The translations under genes were made by a program, and so were the position numbers. Shown here in pieces: positions 25,624 to 35,252 of a stretch of 64,000 bases of DNA. Source of the stretch: Mucilaginibacter glaciei (GTDB taxonomy: Bacteria; Bacteroidota; Bacteroidia; Sphingobacteriales; Sphingobacteriaceae); the NCBI RefSeq assembly GCF_014773245.1, contig NZ_JACWMX010000003.1:496001-560000 (forward strand), given 5' to 3'. The number at the start of each line of letters is the position of its first letter. The stretch's first letter is position 1. Below the pieces are notes generated by a model. The model ran no database searches, was not told the origin of the DNA, and saw only the letters and a program-made list of their open reading frames with translations.

Positions 25624-28386
25624 ATGCAGAAGGCTACGATGTTTATTTTTTTGGTTTTGGCGGGACTCGGTTCATCCGCACAAACGTTGGTACATCAGTT
25701 AAAATGCGATTATCGCAAACAACCGTTAGGGATAGATAACCCGCGGCCTGTTTTACAATGGGCACTACAAGCTAATCGGCGCAATAGTGTACAAAAGGCC
25801 TACCGGGTATTGGTGGCCGACGACTCTGCCTTGTTAGCTAATAACACCGGTAACGTCTGGGATACCAAAAAGGTAAACTCCGCCCAATCCATCCAAATAA
25901 GCTACGCCGGTAAAACGCTACAGGCAGCAAAAACCTACTATTGGAAGGTGATGGTATGGGATAATTATGGTAACGCCACTGCATGGAGCAATGCAGGCAA
26001 ATGGCAAATGGGCCTGTTAGCCAAAACCGACTGGAAAGCCGCGCAATGGATCGGCTATGAAAAAATGCCCGATTCGCTGCACATCGTACCAGCCACTGAT
26101 AACCCCGGCGACAAAAGATGGAATACCGGCAAAGATGTGTTGCCACTGATGCGTAAAGAATTTCAGGTGGGTAAAACCATTAAAAAGGCCACCATTTTTG
26201 TAACAGGGCTTGGCCAGTTCGAACTTAATATTAACGGCAAAAAAGTTGGGGATCATTTTTTAGACCCCGGCTGGACGCAGTATAGCAAACATGCTTTATA
26301 TGTAACTTTCGATATCACTAACCGGCTGCAAAAGGGCAGCAATGTGCTGGGCGTGATGCTGGGTAACGGGTTTTATTTTGTACCCGGCGAGCGTTATCGT
26401 AAGCTAAAGGGTGCCTACGGCTTCCCAAAAATGATTTGCCGCACATTGATAGAATATACCGACGGCACCGAACAAAATATAGTAAGTGACAACACTTGGA
26501 AGACTGCCCCCGGCCCCGTTACTTTCTCCAGCATATACGGCGGCGAAGACTATAACGCCACCTTAGCGCAAAGCGGCTGGGACAAACCCGGTTTTAACGA
26601 CAGCAAGTTTAAAAAAGCAGTGATTGTTGACGGGCCGCCGAGTTTGGAAGCCCAGCAAGAAGAGCCGCTTAAAATTTTCGATAAGTTTGATGTTAAAAAG
26701 ATCACGCAGCCTAAACCGGGTGTATGGGTGTATGATATGGGGCAAAATGCGTCGGGTATCCCTATGATAACTGTAAAGGGTAAACGCGGCGCGGTGGTTA
26801 AGTTAACCCCCGCGGAGCTTATTGACAATAATGGCCTGGTATTGCAGGCGCCTGTAGGGGCACCGGTGTACTTCAACTATACCCTCAAAGGCGATGGGGT
26901 AGAAAAATGGCACCCGCAATTTATGTACTACGGTTTCAGATACATACAGGTAGAAGGTGCGGTACCGGTAAGGGAATCTAACGAGGGTGACCAACCGATT
27001 ATAACGGAGATGGCAAGTTTGCATACTCGTAACAGTGCGGCTACCATAGGGTCGTTTAGCTGTTCTAACGAGTTGTTCAATAAAACTTTTACGCTGATAG
27101 ACTGGGCCATAAGGAGTAATACCGCAAGTATATTTACCGATTGCCCTCACCGCGAAAAACTGGGCTGGCTGGAAGAGGCACACCTGGTGGGCAGCTCGAT
27201 CCGCTATAATTATGATATTGCCTCTTTGTGCCGCAAGATCATTAAGGACATGATGAATGCGCAAACTCCCGAAGGGCTGATCCCTGATATTGCGCCGGAA
27301 TACACACTATTTGGAGGCGGTTTCCGCGATTCGCCCGAGTGGGGGAGTAACGGCATCATTATGCCCTATTACGTTTATCAGTGGTATGGCGATAAACAGG
27401 TGCTGGAAGAAAGCTACAGTATGATGACCCGTTATGCAGCTTACCTGGAGAAAAAATCTAAAAACCATATCCTCTATTTTGGCCTCGGCGATTGGTATGA
27501 TATCGGCCCAAAGGATCTTGGCCCATCCCAGTTAACGCCGGCAGGTATTACCAGCACGGCTATTTACTACTATGATCTAACCTTGTTAACCAAAATAGCA
27601 CATATACTGGGTAAGGCTGATGATGAAAAGGCTTACCGGGCCTTGGGCGTTCAAGTTAGGGCGGCCTTTAATAAAACCTTTTACAATGCAGATAAGGGCC
27701 AGTATGGTACCGGCAGCCAGGCAGCTAATGCTATGGCGGTTTACATGGGCCTGGTAGAGGATGTTAACAAGAGTAAAGTAATAGATATGCTGGTGAAAGA
27801 TATCCGCGCGCACAATAATGGTATTACAGCAGGCGATATCGGGTACCGTTACCTGCTGCGTGTGCTGGACGATGCAGGCCGGTCTGATGTTATTTTTGAT
27901 ATGAACAGCCGCTCGGATGTGCCGGGTTATGGTTACCAGATTGCCCAGGGTGCTACCTCTCTTACCGAATCATGGGCGGGCAACCGGATCTCGTCCAACA
28001 ATCATTTTATGCTGGGCCACCTGATGGAATGGTTTTACAGCGGCTTAGGTGGCATCAGGGCCGATACCAGTGCCAATGCCTTTAAAAAGATCATTATCCG
28101 GCCGGAAATTGTTGGCGATGTAACACAAACAAAGGCCAGCTTCGAGTCGCCTTACGGCACGATAAGCAACGAGTGGCATAAAAAGGAAGGGCTTTTTGCG
28201 ATGATCGTTAACATCCCGGTGAATACTACAGCGGTTGTTTACCTTCCCGCCGATAGAGGTAGCAAAATAGCCGAAAGCGGTAAGGACATCGCCGTAAATA
28301 AGGATATCAAACTATTGGGGTATGAAAACGGAAAGGCGATGGTTCAAACAGGATCAGGCACGTATAAGTTTACGGTAACACCTTAA
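25624..28386 (+). CDS. GH78 alpha-L-rhamnosidase
   Basis: 920-residue exported GH78. The signal peptide ends at about residue 20 (SSAQ). Domain order: fibronectin-like (QLKCDYRKQPLGIDNPRP), Bac_rhamnosid_N sandwich (VTGLGQFELNINGKKVGDHFLDPGW), concanavalin-like domain (YDMGQNASGIP), alpha/alpha barrel with D506-C-P-H-R-E511-K-L-G-W and GLGDWYDIGP, probable base E782 in SLTESW, then a C-terminal beta domain. It cleaves alpha-L-rhamnosyl caps. It follows susC-susD by 79 bp across a hairpin and is closed by a bidirectional terminator, so it is the last gene of this transcript. It is closely similar to the 15769 protein, suggesting duplication with gain or loss of the F5/8 C insert. Confidence 0.94.
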   Translation: MQKATMFIFLVLAGLGSSAQTLVHQLKCDYRKQPLGIDNPRPVLQWALQANRRNSVQKAYRVLVADDSALLANNTGNVWDTKKVNSAQSIQISYAGKTLQAAKTYYWKVMVWDNYGNATAWSNAGKWQMGLLAKTDWKAAQWIGYEKMPDSLHIVPATDNPGDKRWNTGKDVLPLMRKEFQVGKTIKKATIFVTGLGQFELNINGKKVGDHFLDPGWTQYSKHALYVTFDITNRLQKGSNVLGVMLGNGFYFVPGERYRKLKGAYGFPKMICRTLIEYTDGTEQNIVSDNTWKTAPGPVTFSSIYGGEDYNATLAQSGWDKPGFNDSKFKKAVIVDGPPSLEAQQEEPLKIFDKFDVKKITQPKPGVWVYDMGQNASGIPMITVKGKRGAVVKLTPAELIDNNGLVLQAPVGAPVYFNYTLKGDGVEKWHPQFMYYGFRYIQVEGAVPVRESNEGDQPIITEMASLHTRNSAATIGSFSCSNELFNKTFTLIDWAIRSNTASIFTDCPHREKLGWLEEAHLVGSSIRYNYDIASLCRKIIKDMMNAQTPEGLIPDIAPEYTLFGGGFRDSPEWGSNGIIMPYYVYQWYGDKQVLEESYSMMTRYAAYLEKKSKNHILYFGLGDWYDIGPKDLGPSQLTPAGITSTAIYYYDLTLLTKIAHILGKADDEKAYRALGVQVRAAFNKTFYNADKGQYGTGSQAANAMAVYMGLVEDVNKSKVIDMLVKDIRAHNNGITAGDIGYRYLLRVLDDAGRSDVIFDMNSRSDVPGYGYQIAQGATSLTESWAGNRISSNNHFMLGHLMEWFYSGLGGIRADTSANAFKKIIIRPEIVGDVTQTKASFESPYGTISNEWHKKEGLFAMIVNIPVNTTAVVYLPADRGSKIAESGKDIAVNKDIKLLGYENGKAMVQTGSGTYKFTVTP

Positions 28387-28425
28387 GTAACAAATTAGCA
28401 TTAACAACTACCCAGTAAAAAAGTG

Positions 28426-28456
28426 AAACGGCCGCCTTTTAAAGGCGGCCGTTTTG
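28426..28456. terminator. Bidirectional terminator between convergent operons
   Basis: AAACGGCCGCCTTT (28426-28439) pairs with AAAGGCGGCCGTTT, followed by T-rich sequence on the plus strand and preceded by A-rich sequence that serves the minus strand. It lies between the convergent GH78 and GH29 genes. Confidence 0.88.
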
Positions 28457-28671
28457 TTTAAAATATTTGCTGCAGCTCGTTAAAAGAACCTGACGGAGGC
28501 ACTATTAGCAGCATTGCACAATAGCAATTTGGGTTTACAAAGGTTTACATAATTTGAAGAGTATTTGATCATAAATAAATGATAATCAATTATTTAATTT
28601 CGTATTGTCGTTTTGTATGTAAACCCAATTATTGCCCATTTTTTTGGCGGGCGATCACCAATGCCATATGT

Positions 28672-30366
28672 TTATTCGGGCCCGTATAGCTGCCATTCTA
28701 AAAGTACCGGTTCTTCAATTTTATTTTCGATCAGCAAGCGGAAGTACCGCGCTGTAACAGGTTTAAAACCGGTTATATAGCCACTGCCACCGGTTGTGTT
28801 TTTAAGGATGCTTACCCATTTTTCGCCTTGTTTGTACTGTAACTCCATCTCTTGTTTTTTATTCTCCCAGGGGTGCCATGGTTCATCTAAAATCAATGTG
28901 GAGATAGGTACAGGCTTTTGCAGGTCAATTTCCAGCCATGCTTTTTTGTCGCCTTTGGCTGCCTGCCAGCGCGTGAAACGGTTGCCGTCGGTAAGGTTTT
29001 GAGGGGCGTTAGTGCTGTCTTTTTGCGACGAGGCTATTACCTTTTTACCAGACCCCGGCGATGGGGCAACTTGTGGATGCCCGACAAATTGTAAAACCAC
29101 TACCCGATCAATTGAATCGGCTGCATTGGCGGGTATAATTATTACGTTGCGCCCGTTTATCAGGCTAACCTTTAACGCGCGTTTAGCAGCATCTGCGAGC
29201 AAGTAGGCATGGCTTACCTTGTTTTTCATGGGTACCACTAACCGGCCATCTGCAGGATTGTCAAACACGTGCAGGTATAATTTTTGCCCCTTGCGCGTAG
29301 CTCGCCCCCACGAAAGATAGGGGAAGGGACTGGCGGTAGTGCCATAAATGGATTCTTTGTTAACCTTTAGCCATTTACCAACAGCTGCCAGCCTGTCTAT
29401 ACTGGGTTGTGGTATTTCGCCGCGTGCATTGGGGCCAACGTTCAATAACATGTTACCTCCTTTGCTCACAACATCCGCAAGGTTGCGGATAAGTGTTTGA
29501 GGGCTTTTCCAGTTCTCATCGTATGATTTATAACCCCAGGTATCGTTCATCGTCATACACGATTCCCAATTGCGGCCGGGGAAACCAGTTGCCGGTACAA
29601 ATTGCTCGGGGGTTTCCGTATCGCCGTCAAAACCGCCGCCCAAACGGTTATTGGTGATGAGCGCCGGATAGTTTTTAATTACGGCTTCAAATTTTTCGGC
29701 ACGGGGGCGGGTCATGTCCTGCGGGGTATCCCACCACAAAACGTCTATCCCCCCGTAATTTGACAGGATCTCTTTCACCTGCGGAACAGAAATTTTATCG
29801 ATATAATCATCAAAGCTGCCATCTTGTGCTTTATCCCAGTGGCCGCCGCTCGCGGCCCCGCCGGGGTGGTGCCAATCTTGCGCCTGCGAGTAGTAAAGGC
29901 CTATTTTTAAGCCAGCTTTGTGGCAGGCGGCAATCAGCGGGCCGATAATATCCTTGCCATAAGGTGATGAATCTACAACGTCCCAATCGGTTACCTTAGA
30001 GTCGAACATTGCAAAGCCATCATGATGTTTAGCCGTGATAACAATGTATTTCATCCCTGCATCTTTAGCTATCCTCACCCAGGCTTCGGGGTCATATTTG
30101 TCGGGGTTGAACTGTTTGGCATATTGTTGATACTCGGCTACAGGGATTTTGGCGGTATTCATGATCCACTCGCCTATGCCTTTGATCTTTTTATCATGAT
30201 AGGTGCCTGCGGGAACCGAGTACAGCCCCCAGTGAATAAACATGCCGAATTTATCGTGCTTCCACCAATTCATTTTAGGATCTGCTGGTGGCGCTACCGG
30301 CGTTTGGGCCTGTAAATTATTAATATAAAATAAACCGGCAAGTAGTATAATTAAAATCTTTTCCAT
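28672..30366 (-). CDS. GH29 alpha-L-fucosidase with C-terminal F5/8 C-like module
   Basis: 564 residues, signal peptide to about residue 21 (LQAQ). GH29 barrel: KFGMFIHWGLYSVPAGTY, YIVITAKHHDGFAMFDSKVTDW, the nucleophile D213 in DVLWWDTPQD, and WESCMTMNDTWGY with KGGNMLLNVGPNARGE. This is the subfamily A pattern (broad exo-fucosidases, active on simple aryl fucosides). A beta domain and a discoidin-like module (about 430-564, with NLTDGNRFTRWQ) follow. It is the last gene of the minus-strand operon GH97-GH106-GH29, 6 bp after GH106. In a rhamnose-type locus it may remove fucose from plant or microbial heteroglycans; some GH29s act on other 6-deoxy sugars. Confidence 0.93.
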   Translation of the reverse strand: MEKILIILLAGLFYINNLQAQTPVAPPADPKMNWWKHDKFGMFIHWGLYSVPAGTYHDKKIKGIGEWIMNTAKIPVAEYQQYAKQFNPDKYDPEAWVRIAKDAGMKYIVITAKHHDGFAMFDSKVTDWDVVDSSPYGKDIIGPLIAACHKAGLKIGLYYSQAQDWHHPGGAASGGHWDKAQDGSFDDYIDKISVPQVKEILSNYGGIDVLWWDTPQDMTRPRAEKFEAVIKNYPALITNNRLGGGFDGDTETPEQFVPATGFPGRNWESCMTMNDTWGYKSYDENWKSPQTLIRNLADVVSKGGNMLLNVGPNARGEIPQPSIDRLAAVGKWLKVNKESIYGTTASPFPYLSWGRATRKGQKLYLHVFDNPADGRLVVPMKNKVSHAYLLADAAKRALKVSLINGRNVIIIPANAADSIDRVVVLQFVGHPQVAPSPGSGKKVIASSQKDSTNAPQNLTDGNRFTRWQAAKGDKKAWLEIDLQKPVPISTLILDEPWHPWENKKQEMELQYKQGEKWVSILKNTTGGSGYITGFKPVTARYFRLLIENKIEEPVLLEWQLYGPE

Positions 30367-30372
30367 GCATTT

Positions 30373-32889
30373 TTATTTTGTATCGTTTTGTTTCAGAGTA
30401 ACAGGACCTATTAAACCGGAGTTGATCAGTGGAGAATCTTTGTTGAAATAATTCCAGGTGGTAAAACAGTATCGCCCTTTAGAGGGCCGCTGTTCATTCT
30501 TCAAAAACCAATCCGGGAACTGCTTTAAGTAGTCGCCCCCCCACTGCCCGTGCAACCATTCGCAGTCGGCAGGCTCCTGTTCGTCGCCAATTAAGCGGTT
30601 GGCCCATACGTTTGTCACCTCAATAATAAGTTTGTTGTTTTTGGCTTTCAGGATCCCGGCAGGGACGTTAACGCCCCAGGGTGCTGTCCAAACCACGCCC
30701 AGGTCGGTACCATTAATCTTTACCCGCGCCAGGTGTTTCACCTCTCCCAAGTCAAGGTAGTAAGTTTCTTTACTACTATTGTTCACCTTACCCACCAGAT
30801 CAAATGTTTTGGTATACACCGCTGTACCACTGTAATATTTAATGCCGGGGGTAGTGCTTTTGGTCCAGTCTTGCAACGATGTAAAGACTACAGGCTGCGC
30901 CGGGCCACCCCATTTGGCATCAAAACTTACCAACCAGGAACCATCGATATTTTGCACTGCTTTTTTGGATGGAAAGTTATTTGCCACAGAAACCGGAGCC
31001 ACCGCCTTTTTGCGGAAAACAACGAAAAAACTTTGGGCATCATCAAAATTCAGGGTAATGCTGGTGCGGCCCATATCGCTGTTAAAATTGGGCAGGCTGC
31101 GCATCGTTTTGGTTACCGGGTCCCATAATTCGGGCTGCATACCGGCTACTTTAAAGCTGCAGGTTGCAGTGATGGGCTGGTGCGCCGTATTCGCCACAAA
31201 ATATATATCCGTTTTGCCATCTGTACGGTGGATATGTTTTAACACACTGCCGGCCTGCGCGCCTGCTATGCGCACATCGTCTTTATCTGGGGCGGCTATC
31301 CTGCCCCATTGCAGCAGGGCCTGGCAGCGCTGCCAGTAATCAACTAAGGCCTTGCCGGGTTCCCACCAGGTTTGCGTGCGGTCAAAGTGGGTGCCCCATT
31401 GCCCCATGGTTAAGCCCGGCAGGTATTTGGCATCCCAGGGCTGTTGCACAAAGCGGTGCAGTATCAGCCGGTTCACGCCTTCGCAAAAAGCGGCATCGCC
31501 CATTGGTTTGATCCAGGCCGGGGTTTCGTCCCACTTACTGTCTTTCGGGTCGCCTGTAAAAGCTTCTGCCTCTACAATATTTTGGCCCGATTTTCGGAGC
31601 GCCTGTACCGTTGGTTCCAATTCGTATGGCGAGTATTTGCCGCCGTGCGTCCAAAATTCGGTCATTACCTTATCTACCATGGGCATAATTTCGTCTTGCC
31701 GCCAAGGGCCACCATAAGGCTCACACAAAAACTGCAGTTTGGCGGCATGTACTTTTCTTACAATTGTTTTAAAGTAAATGTCGCGGTACAGGTCTTTAAC
31801 AGTAGCATCAAAATCACGGACGAATTTTAAAGAGTCCGACTTATTATCGCAAACTACCCTGCCCGCAAAAGTAGCCAGGTAAGGCATTACACTATATCCC
31901 CGGCGTTTTAAAAATTCTTTAGGCATTAGCGGTGTCCAGGTAGGGGTGCCCGCCTCATAGCTGTCAAAGTGTAAATGGGTGAAGCCCGTGCCAATCAAAT
32001 CGCCAATGTGGTTTTGTATTTCGCCAATTACATGGTCAAGATGAAAATCAATAGCCTGCTGGCTCATTTTATCGCATTCTAAACCAGTGGCCTGCCACTG
32101 CGCGGGCTGTATAAGCGTACCTGATGTGGTGTGGCCAAAACGGTAAATAACCCAGTTACCCGCAGGGGCATCCCAGCTTAAGCTGCCGTCGGGCTGCATG
32201 TTTTTAGACAAGTCTATCACCTGGCTGGTCAAAACCGTGCCCTTTGCGGGCATAGCCAATACGGTAATATCTTTATAATAGGTTTGCCGGGCTGGTACAT
32301 CGGGTATTTCGGCCAAGCCGGTTTTTGGATTGTGAATAGGCCAGGGGGTATGCCCGCGTAACGCGACTTTTGGGCGGCTCAGCGTTAAGGCAACATGGCT
32401 ATTGCCGCTTACAGGCGTTGCCGACCAGCATACTTCCTGCATTGATAATTCGGGCGAGATCCAGGGGCCGCCGCTCGACTCGTACCCGGGGCCATTGTAC
32501 ATGCCGAAATCCATCCCCAAACGTTTAGATTCCTCTGCGGCGTAACGTACCATTTTCCACCATGGCTCTGTCCAGGAGATGATCTCGGGCGTAGGCCCGT
32601 TCGCTATCGAACCGGCCCAGGGGGTGGTTACATCGGCCAGGCTAAACATGGTAGTACGGTTAAAGCCTTCCTTTTTCAGGGCTTCTAAATCCTTCCTTAT
32701 CCCGGCCTTGCTCAAGTTAGATCCCATCCACATCCACAATACGCCCGGTTTGGCGGCAGGCGGCGGGTTTAAAAATTGATAGGCAGGGTCAGCCTCAACG
32801 CTTTGACGAACGGGCTTTTTAACCTGCGCGGCGGCAAAATTTAAAAAAAGCAGGCAAAATGGTAGCAATGCCAGGCGGGATGGGTTCAT
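30373..32889 (-). CDS. GH106-like alpha-L-rhamnosidase
   Basis: 838-residue exported enzyme, signal peptide to about residue 22 (AAAQ). The motif PGVLWMWMGSNLSKAGIRKD (48-67), MDFGMYNGPGYESSGGPW and TEFWTHGGKYS, together with the C-terminal galactose-binding-like fold (YYLDLGEVKHLARVKINGTD, then TNVWANRLIGDEQEP), are typical of GH106. The family contains inverting alpha-L-rhamnosidases of plant-glycoside and rhamnogalacturonan pathways. The catalytic acid and base cannot be fixed with certainty from sequence alone. It lies 66 bp after GH97 and 6 bp before GH29. With three GH78-type genes nearby, it makes rhamnose the common theme of the locus. Confidence 0.82.
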   Translation of the reverse strand: MNPSRLALLPFCLLFLNFAAAQVKKPVRQSVEADPAYQFLNPPPAAKPGVLWMWMGSNLSKAGIRKDLEALKKEGFNRTTMFSLADVTTPWAGSIANGPTPEIISWTEPWWKMVRYAAEESKRLGMDFGMYNGPGYESSGGPWISPELSMQEVCWSATPVSGNSHVALTLSRPKVALRGHTPWPIHNPKTGLAEIPDVPARQTYYKDITVLAMPAKGTVLTSQVIDLSKNMQPDGSLSWDAPAGNWVIYRFGHTTSGTLIQPAQWQATGLECDKMSQQAIDFHLDHVIGEIQNHIGDLIGTGFTHLHFDSYEAGTPTWTPLMPKEFLKRRGYSVMPYLATFAGRVVCDNKSDSLKFVRDFDATVKDLYRDIYFKTIVRKVHAAKLQFLCEPYGGPWRQDEIMPMVDKVMTEFWTHGGKYSPYELEPTVQALRKSGQNIVEAEAFTGDPKDSKWDETPAWIKPMGDAAFCEGVNRLILHRFVQQPWDAKYLPGLTMGQWGTHFDRTQTWWEPGKALVDYWQRCQALLQWGRIAAPDKDDVRIAGAQAGSVLKHIHRTDGKTDIYFVANTAHQPITATCSFKVAGMQPELWDPVTKTMRSLPNFNSDMGRTSITLNFDDAQSFFVVFRKKAVAPVSVANNFPSKKAVQNIDGSWLVSFDAKWGGPAQPVVFTSLQDWTKSTTPGIKYYSGTAVYTKTFDLVGKVNNSSKETYYLDLGEVKHLARVKINGTDLGVVWTAPWGVNVPAGILKAKNNKLIIEVTNVWANRLIGDEQEPADCEWLHGQWGGDYLKQFPDWFLKNEQRPSKGRYCFTTWNYFNKDSPLINSGLIGPVTLKQNDTK

Positions 32890-32955
32890 AGTAATTGTTT
32901 TAACGATATAAGTTAAGTGTGTGCAAACGGAACATCCCGCGCACCTTGTTTATAA

Positions 32956-34857
32956 TTATTTGCTTACCGGATCCAGCTTCATTACAAAACCCCCGGTTTT
33001 ATTCATGTTGACAATTACCGATGCACCGGCGGCTATTTTTGAATTTGTGATAACCACGTTTGCTTGTACAGCCGGCATATCTTTAAGCGTGGTAAGCGCG
33101 TATTTTCCTTTCTTTAAAAATGATAGCGGGATGCTGATAGTCTTCGGTTCACTCTTTCCGTTTAGGCCTGCAATAAACCAGGTAGTGCCCTTGCGCCTTG
33201 CAAAAAGGGCCAGGTCGCCAATTTTACTTTGGGGCAAAACAATGGTTTCATCCCAGGTTGGCGGGATCTGCTGGATCATTAGTTTGCAGGGGTTATCTAA
33301 AATGCTTTGCGGATCGGCCCCCAGGCACATCAGGGGCGATGTGAATACCACCATGGTCGCTACATGGTGCGCCCAGGTAACCTCGCCCATCCTTTTACCA
33401 AAGTGGATAGGGGTAAAGTCGGCAGGGCCGGCCAGGAAACGGGTAAATGGTAAGGTAACGTTACCTGGTGCCCATGGCGGGCTGTTTTCTAACCCACGGA
33501 TGGCTTCGCGGGTTAATTCGTTTGGCCAGGTACGGTTTTGGCCGGTTGGTTTATTGGCCCCATGAAAGTCCATCATCAACTGGTATTCGGCAGCATCTTT
33601 CAGCGCAACCTGGTAAAAGTCATTGATCTCCTGGGCTTCCGAGTCAAAAAAATCAACTTTTAAACCGGCAATACCCAGTTCTTTACATTTTTTAAAGAAA
33701 TCGCGGCGTTTTTCGGGCGTGTTAATTCCCGGTATGCCGGCCCTGTCCGGATAGGCTTTCCACACCCATATTTTAACGCCCTTTTTGGCCGAGTAATCTA
33801 CCAATTCTTTCATCAGGTCCCATTTGTCCCTGTCGCCGTCTTTCCAGTTGCCCCAACCTTCGTCCACTAAGTTATATTCAAAACCCAGTTCGGCGGCCAG
33901 GTCACTAAAATGCTTCATATTGCCGGAGGTGATCGCTTGCTTTTCTGCCAGCCATGACCATACGCTTTTGCCCGGTTTAACCCATGTGGTGAGGTTGCCC
34001 TGCGGAAACAAAGTGGCATCTGGCGCTTTAGAAACATTGGTTACGATATCGCAATTAACCAGCGAGTTAAGATCGGCACCGATCTCGACGATCCGCCACG
34101 GAGAATCGAAGTCCCCGGTTTTTTTAGTGTCGCCGGTGAGGTTGGCCGTAAAACCATTATTGCCGGATGCGATAAGCGACATGCCAGCAAAGTCGATTAA
34201 CCCGCCCTCTGTTATGGCTGCATAACCTTTATTGCCGGCGAATTGCAGCGTGGCTGGCGGGCCTGCTAAATCACCTGCCTTAAAATCAGCTATATTTTTT
34301 TGGCTGTAGGATCCTTCGTAATATTTGATGTTGGCTTGCGACCAAACGGTAGTACCCTCCGGGATATTAAATTGGGTGAGGTCTTTACTGATTACTGCTT
34401 CGCCTTTATTGGCAATGCTATATTTAAAGGCTATCCCATTATTATAAGCCCTTACATCAAGCGTCAAAGGGGTTTCATTGGAGATAACTTGAACTGTCTT
34501 GCCATTGCAATGGTCAACAGCCGTACTGTGCACGCCATTGATGCCATAGGTTTGGTTTACGGCGTAGTTTTTTACCGTACCGAATTGTTGGGCATTGCCA
34601 ATAGTTTCACGGTTAACAACCAGGCCCATAGCAGAGGAAAGAATAACCGGGTTATTTTTATAGGTAACCGTATAATTGAGCATCTGATTAACCAGAAACA
34701 CCTTGATCCTTACTTGTCCGTCCGGGCTTGCTACAACGATGGTTTTTGTGCCCTGTGCATTTACAGCAGCCGGGTTAAACAATACTGATATACTTAATAG
34801 TAGCATCAGCAGGCGTAAATAAAAGGTAGTAGCTGGTTTGGCGTAAAGTTTACTCAT
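32956..34857 (-). CDS. GH97 retaining-type glycosidase (alpha-galactosidase-like)
   Basis: 633 residues from the ATG at 34857, chosen because it begins directly before the signal peptide (SISVLFNPAAVNAQ); an upstream in-frame ATG adds 13 non-conserved residues. An N-terminal super-sandwich (VVASPDGQVRIKV, GIAFKYSI, DFDSPWRIVEIG) precedes the barrel with YNLVDEGWGNW, IWVWKAY and GLKVDFFDSE, where D402 is the probable nucleophile. GH97 splits into inverting alpha-glucosidases (SusB type, Glu bases) and retaining alpha-galactosidases with Asp at this place; this gene is of the second type by that criterion. It is the first gene of the minus-strand operon, opposite an AraC regulator. Confidence 0.9.
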   Translation of the reverse strand: MSKLYAKPATTFYLRLLMLLLSISVLFNPAAVNAQGTKTIVVASPDGQVRIKVFLVNQMLNYTVTYKNNPVILSSAMGLVVNRETIGNAQQFGTVKNYAVNQTYGINGVHSTAVDHCNGKTVQVISNETPLTLDVRAYNNGIAFKYSIANKGEAVISKDLTQFNIPEGTTVWSQANIKYYEGSYSQKNIADFKAGDLAGPPATLQFAGNKGYAAITEGGLIDFAGMSLIASGNNGFTANLTGDTKKTGDFDSPWRIVEIGADLNSLVNCDIVTNVSKAPDATLFPQGNLTTWVKPGKSVWSWLAEKQAITSGNMKHFSDLAAELGFEYNLVDEGWGNWKDGDRDKWDLMKELVDYSAKKGVKIWVWKAYPDRAGIPGINTPEKRRDFFKKCKELGIAGLKVDFFDSEAQEINDFYQVALKDAAEYQLMMDFHGANKPTGQNRTWPNELTREAIRGLENSPPWAPGNVTLPFTRFLAGPADFTPIHFGKRMGEVTWAHHVATMVVFTSPLMCLGADPQSILDNPCKLMIQQIPPTWDETIVLPQSKIGDLALFARRKGTTWFIAGLNGKSEPKTISIPLSFLKKGKYALTTLKDMPAVQANVVITNSKIAAGASVIVNMNKTGGFVMKLDPVSK

Positions 34858-35252
34858 GTTTATTGCAGTTAGGTTTGCATGATACGCCTGGTACAAGCAG
34901 GCCGTTTATAGTGTTTTTTAGGTTTTTCAAATGCAGGTGTATCAATAACGCTTTCCATGAGGCAACTCAGGTCCGCATACTTTTGGTCGGGATATCGCCA
35001 CGTTCAAAATTCGCAACATTTATAATATGATCAATCAGGTTAGCTTATGAACAGAAGTTCAAAGCGTTTTTGGTTATATATTCAAACTTAGCACTATCTG
35101 CTTCAACGCGATTATCCAATTTGATAAATGATTTATACTTTATGGCATTTAAAAGGTGTGGTTTGGTTAAATTAGAATTTAATGTTAGTTTTATTGAGAA
35201 CGTACGGCAGCTTTAAACAGCATCATTGAAGCCTGCGGAACCAATTATTAGC
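34858..35252. other. Divergent control region between GH97 operon and AraC gene
   Basis: 395 bp without a gene. CAAACTTA at 35083-35090 is a TAnnTTTG element read on the minus strand. AT-rich sequence at 35110-35200 probably holds the AraC promoter, but no single element stands out. A regulator encoded on one side and its presumed targets on the other suggest operator sites here; none could be picked by eye. Confidence 0.55.
35083..35090 (-). promoter_or_regulatory. Candidate -7 element for GH97-GH106-GH29
   Basis: Reads TAAGTTTG on the minus strand, an exact TAnnTTTG match, about 225 nt before the GH97 start. No well-spaced upstream TTG was found. Confidence 0.35.
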
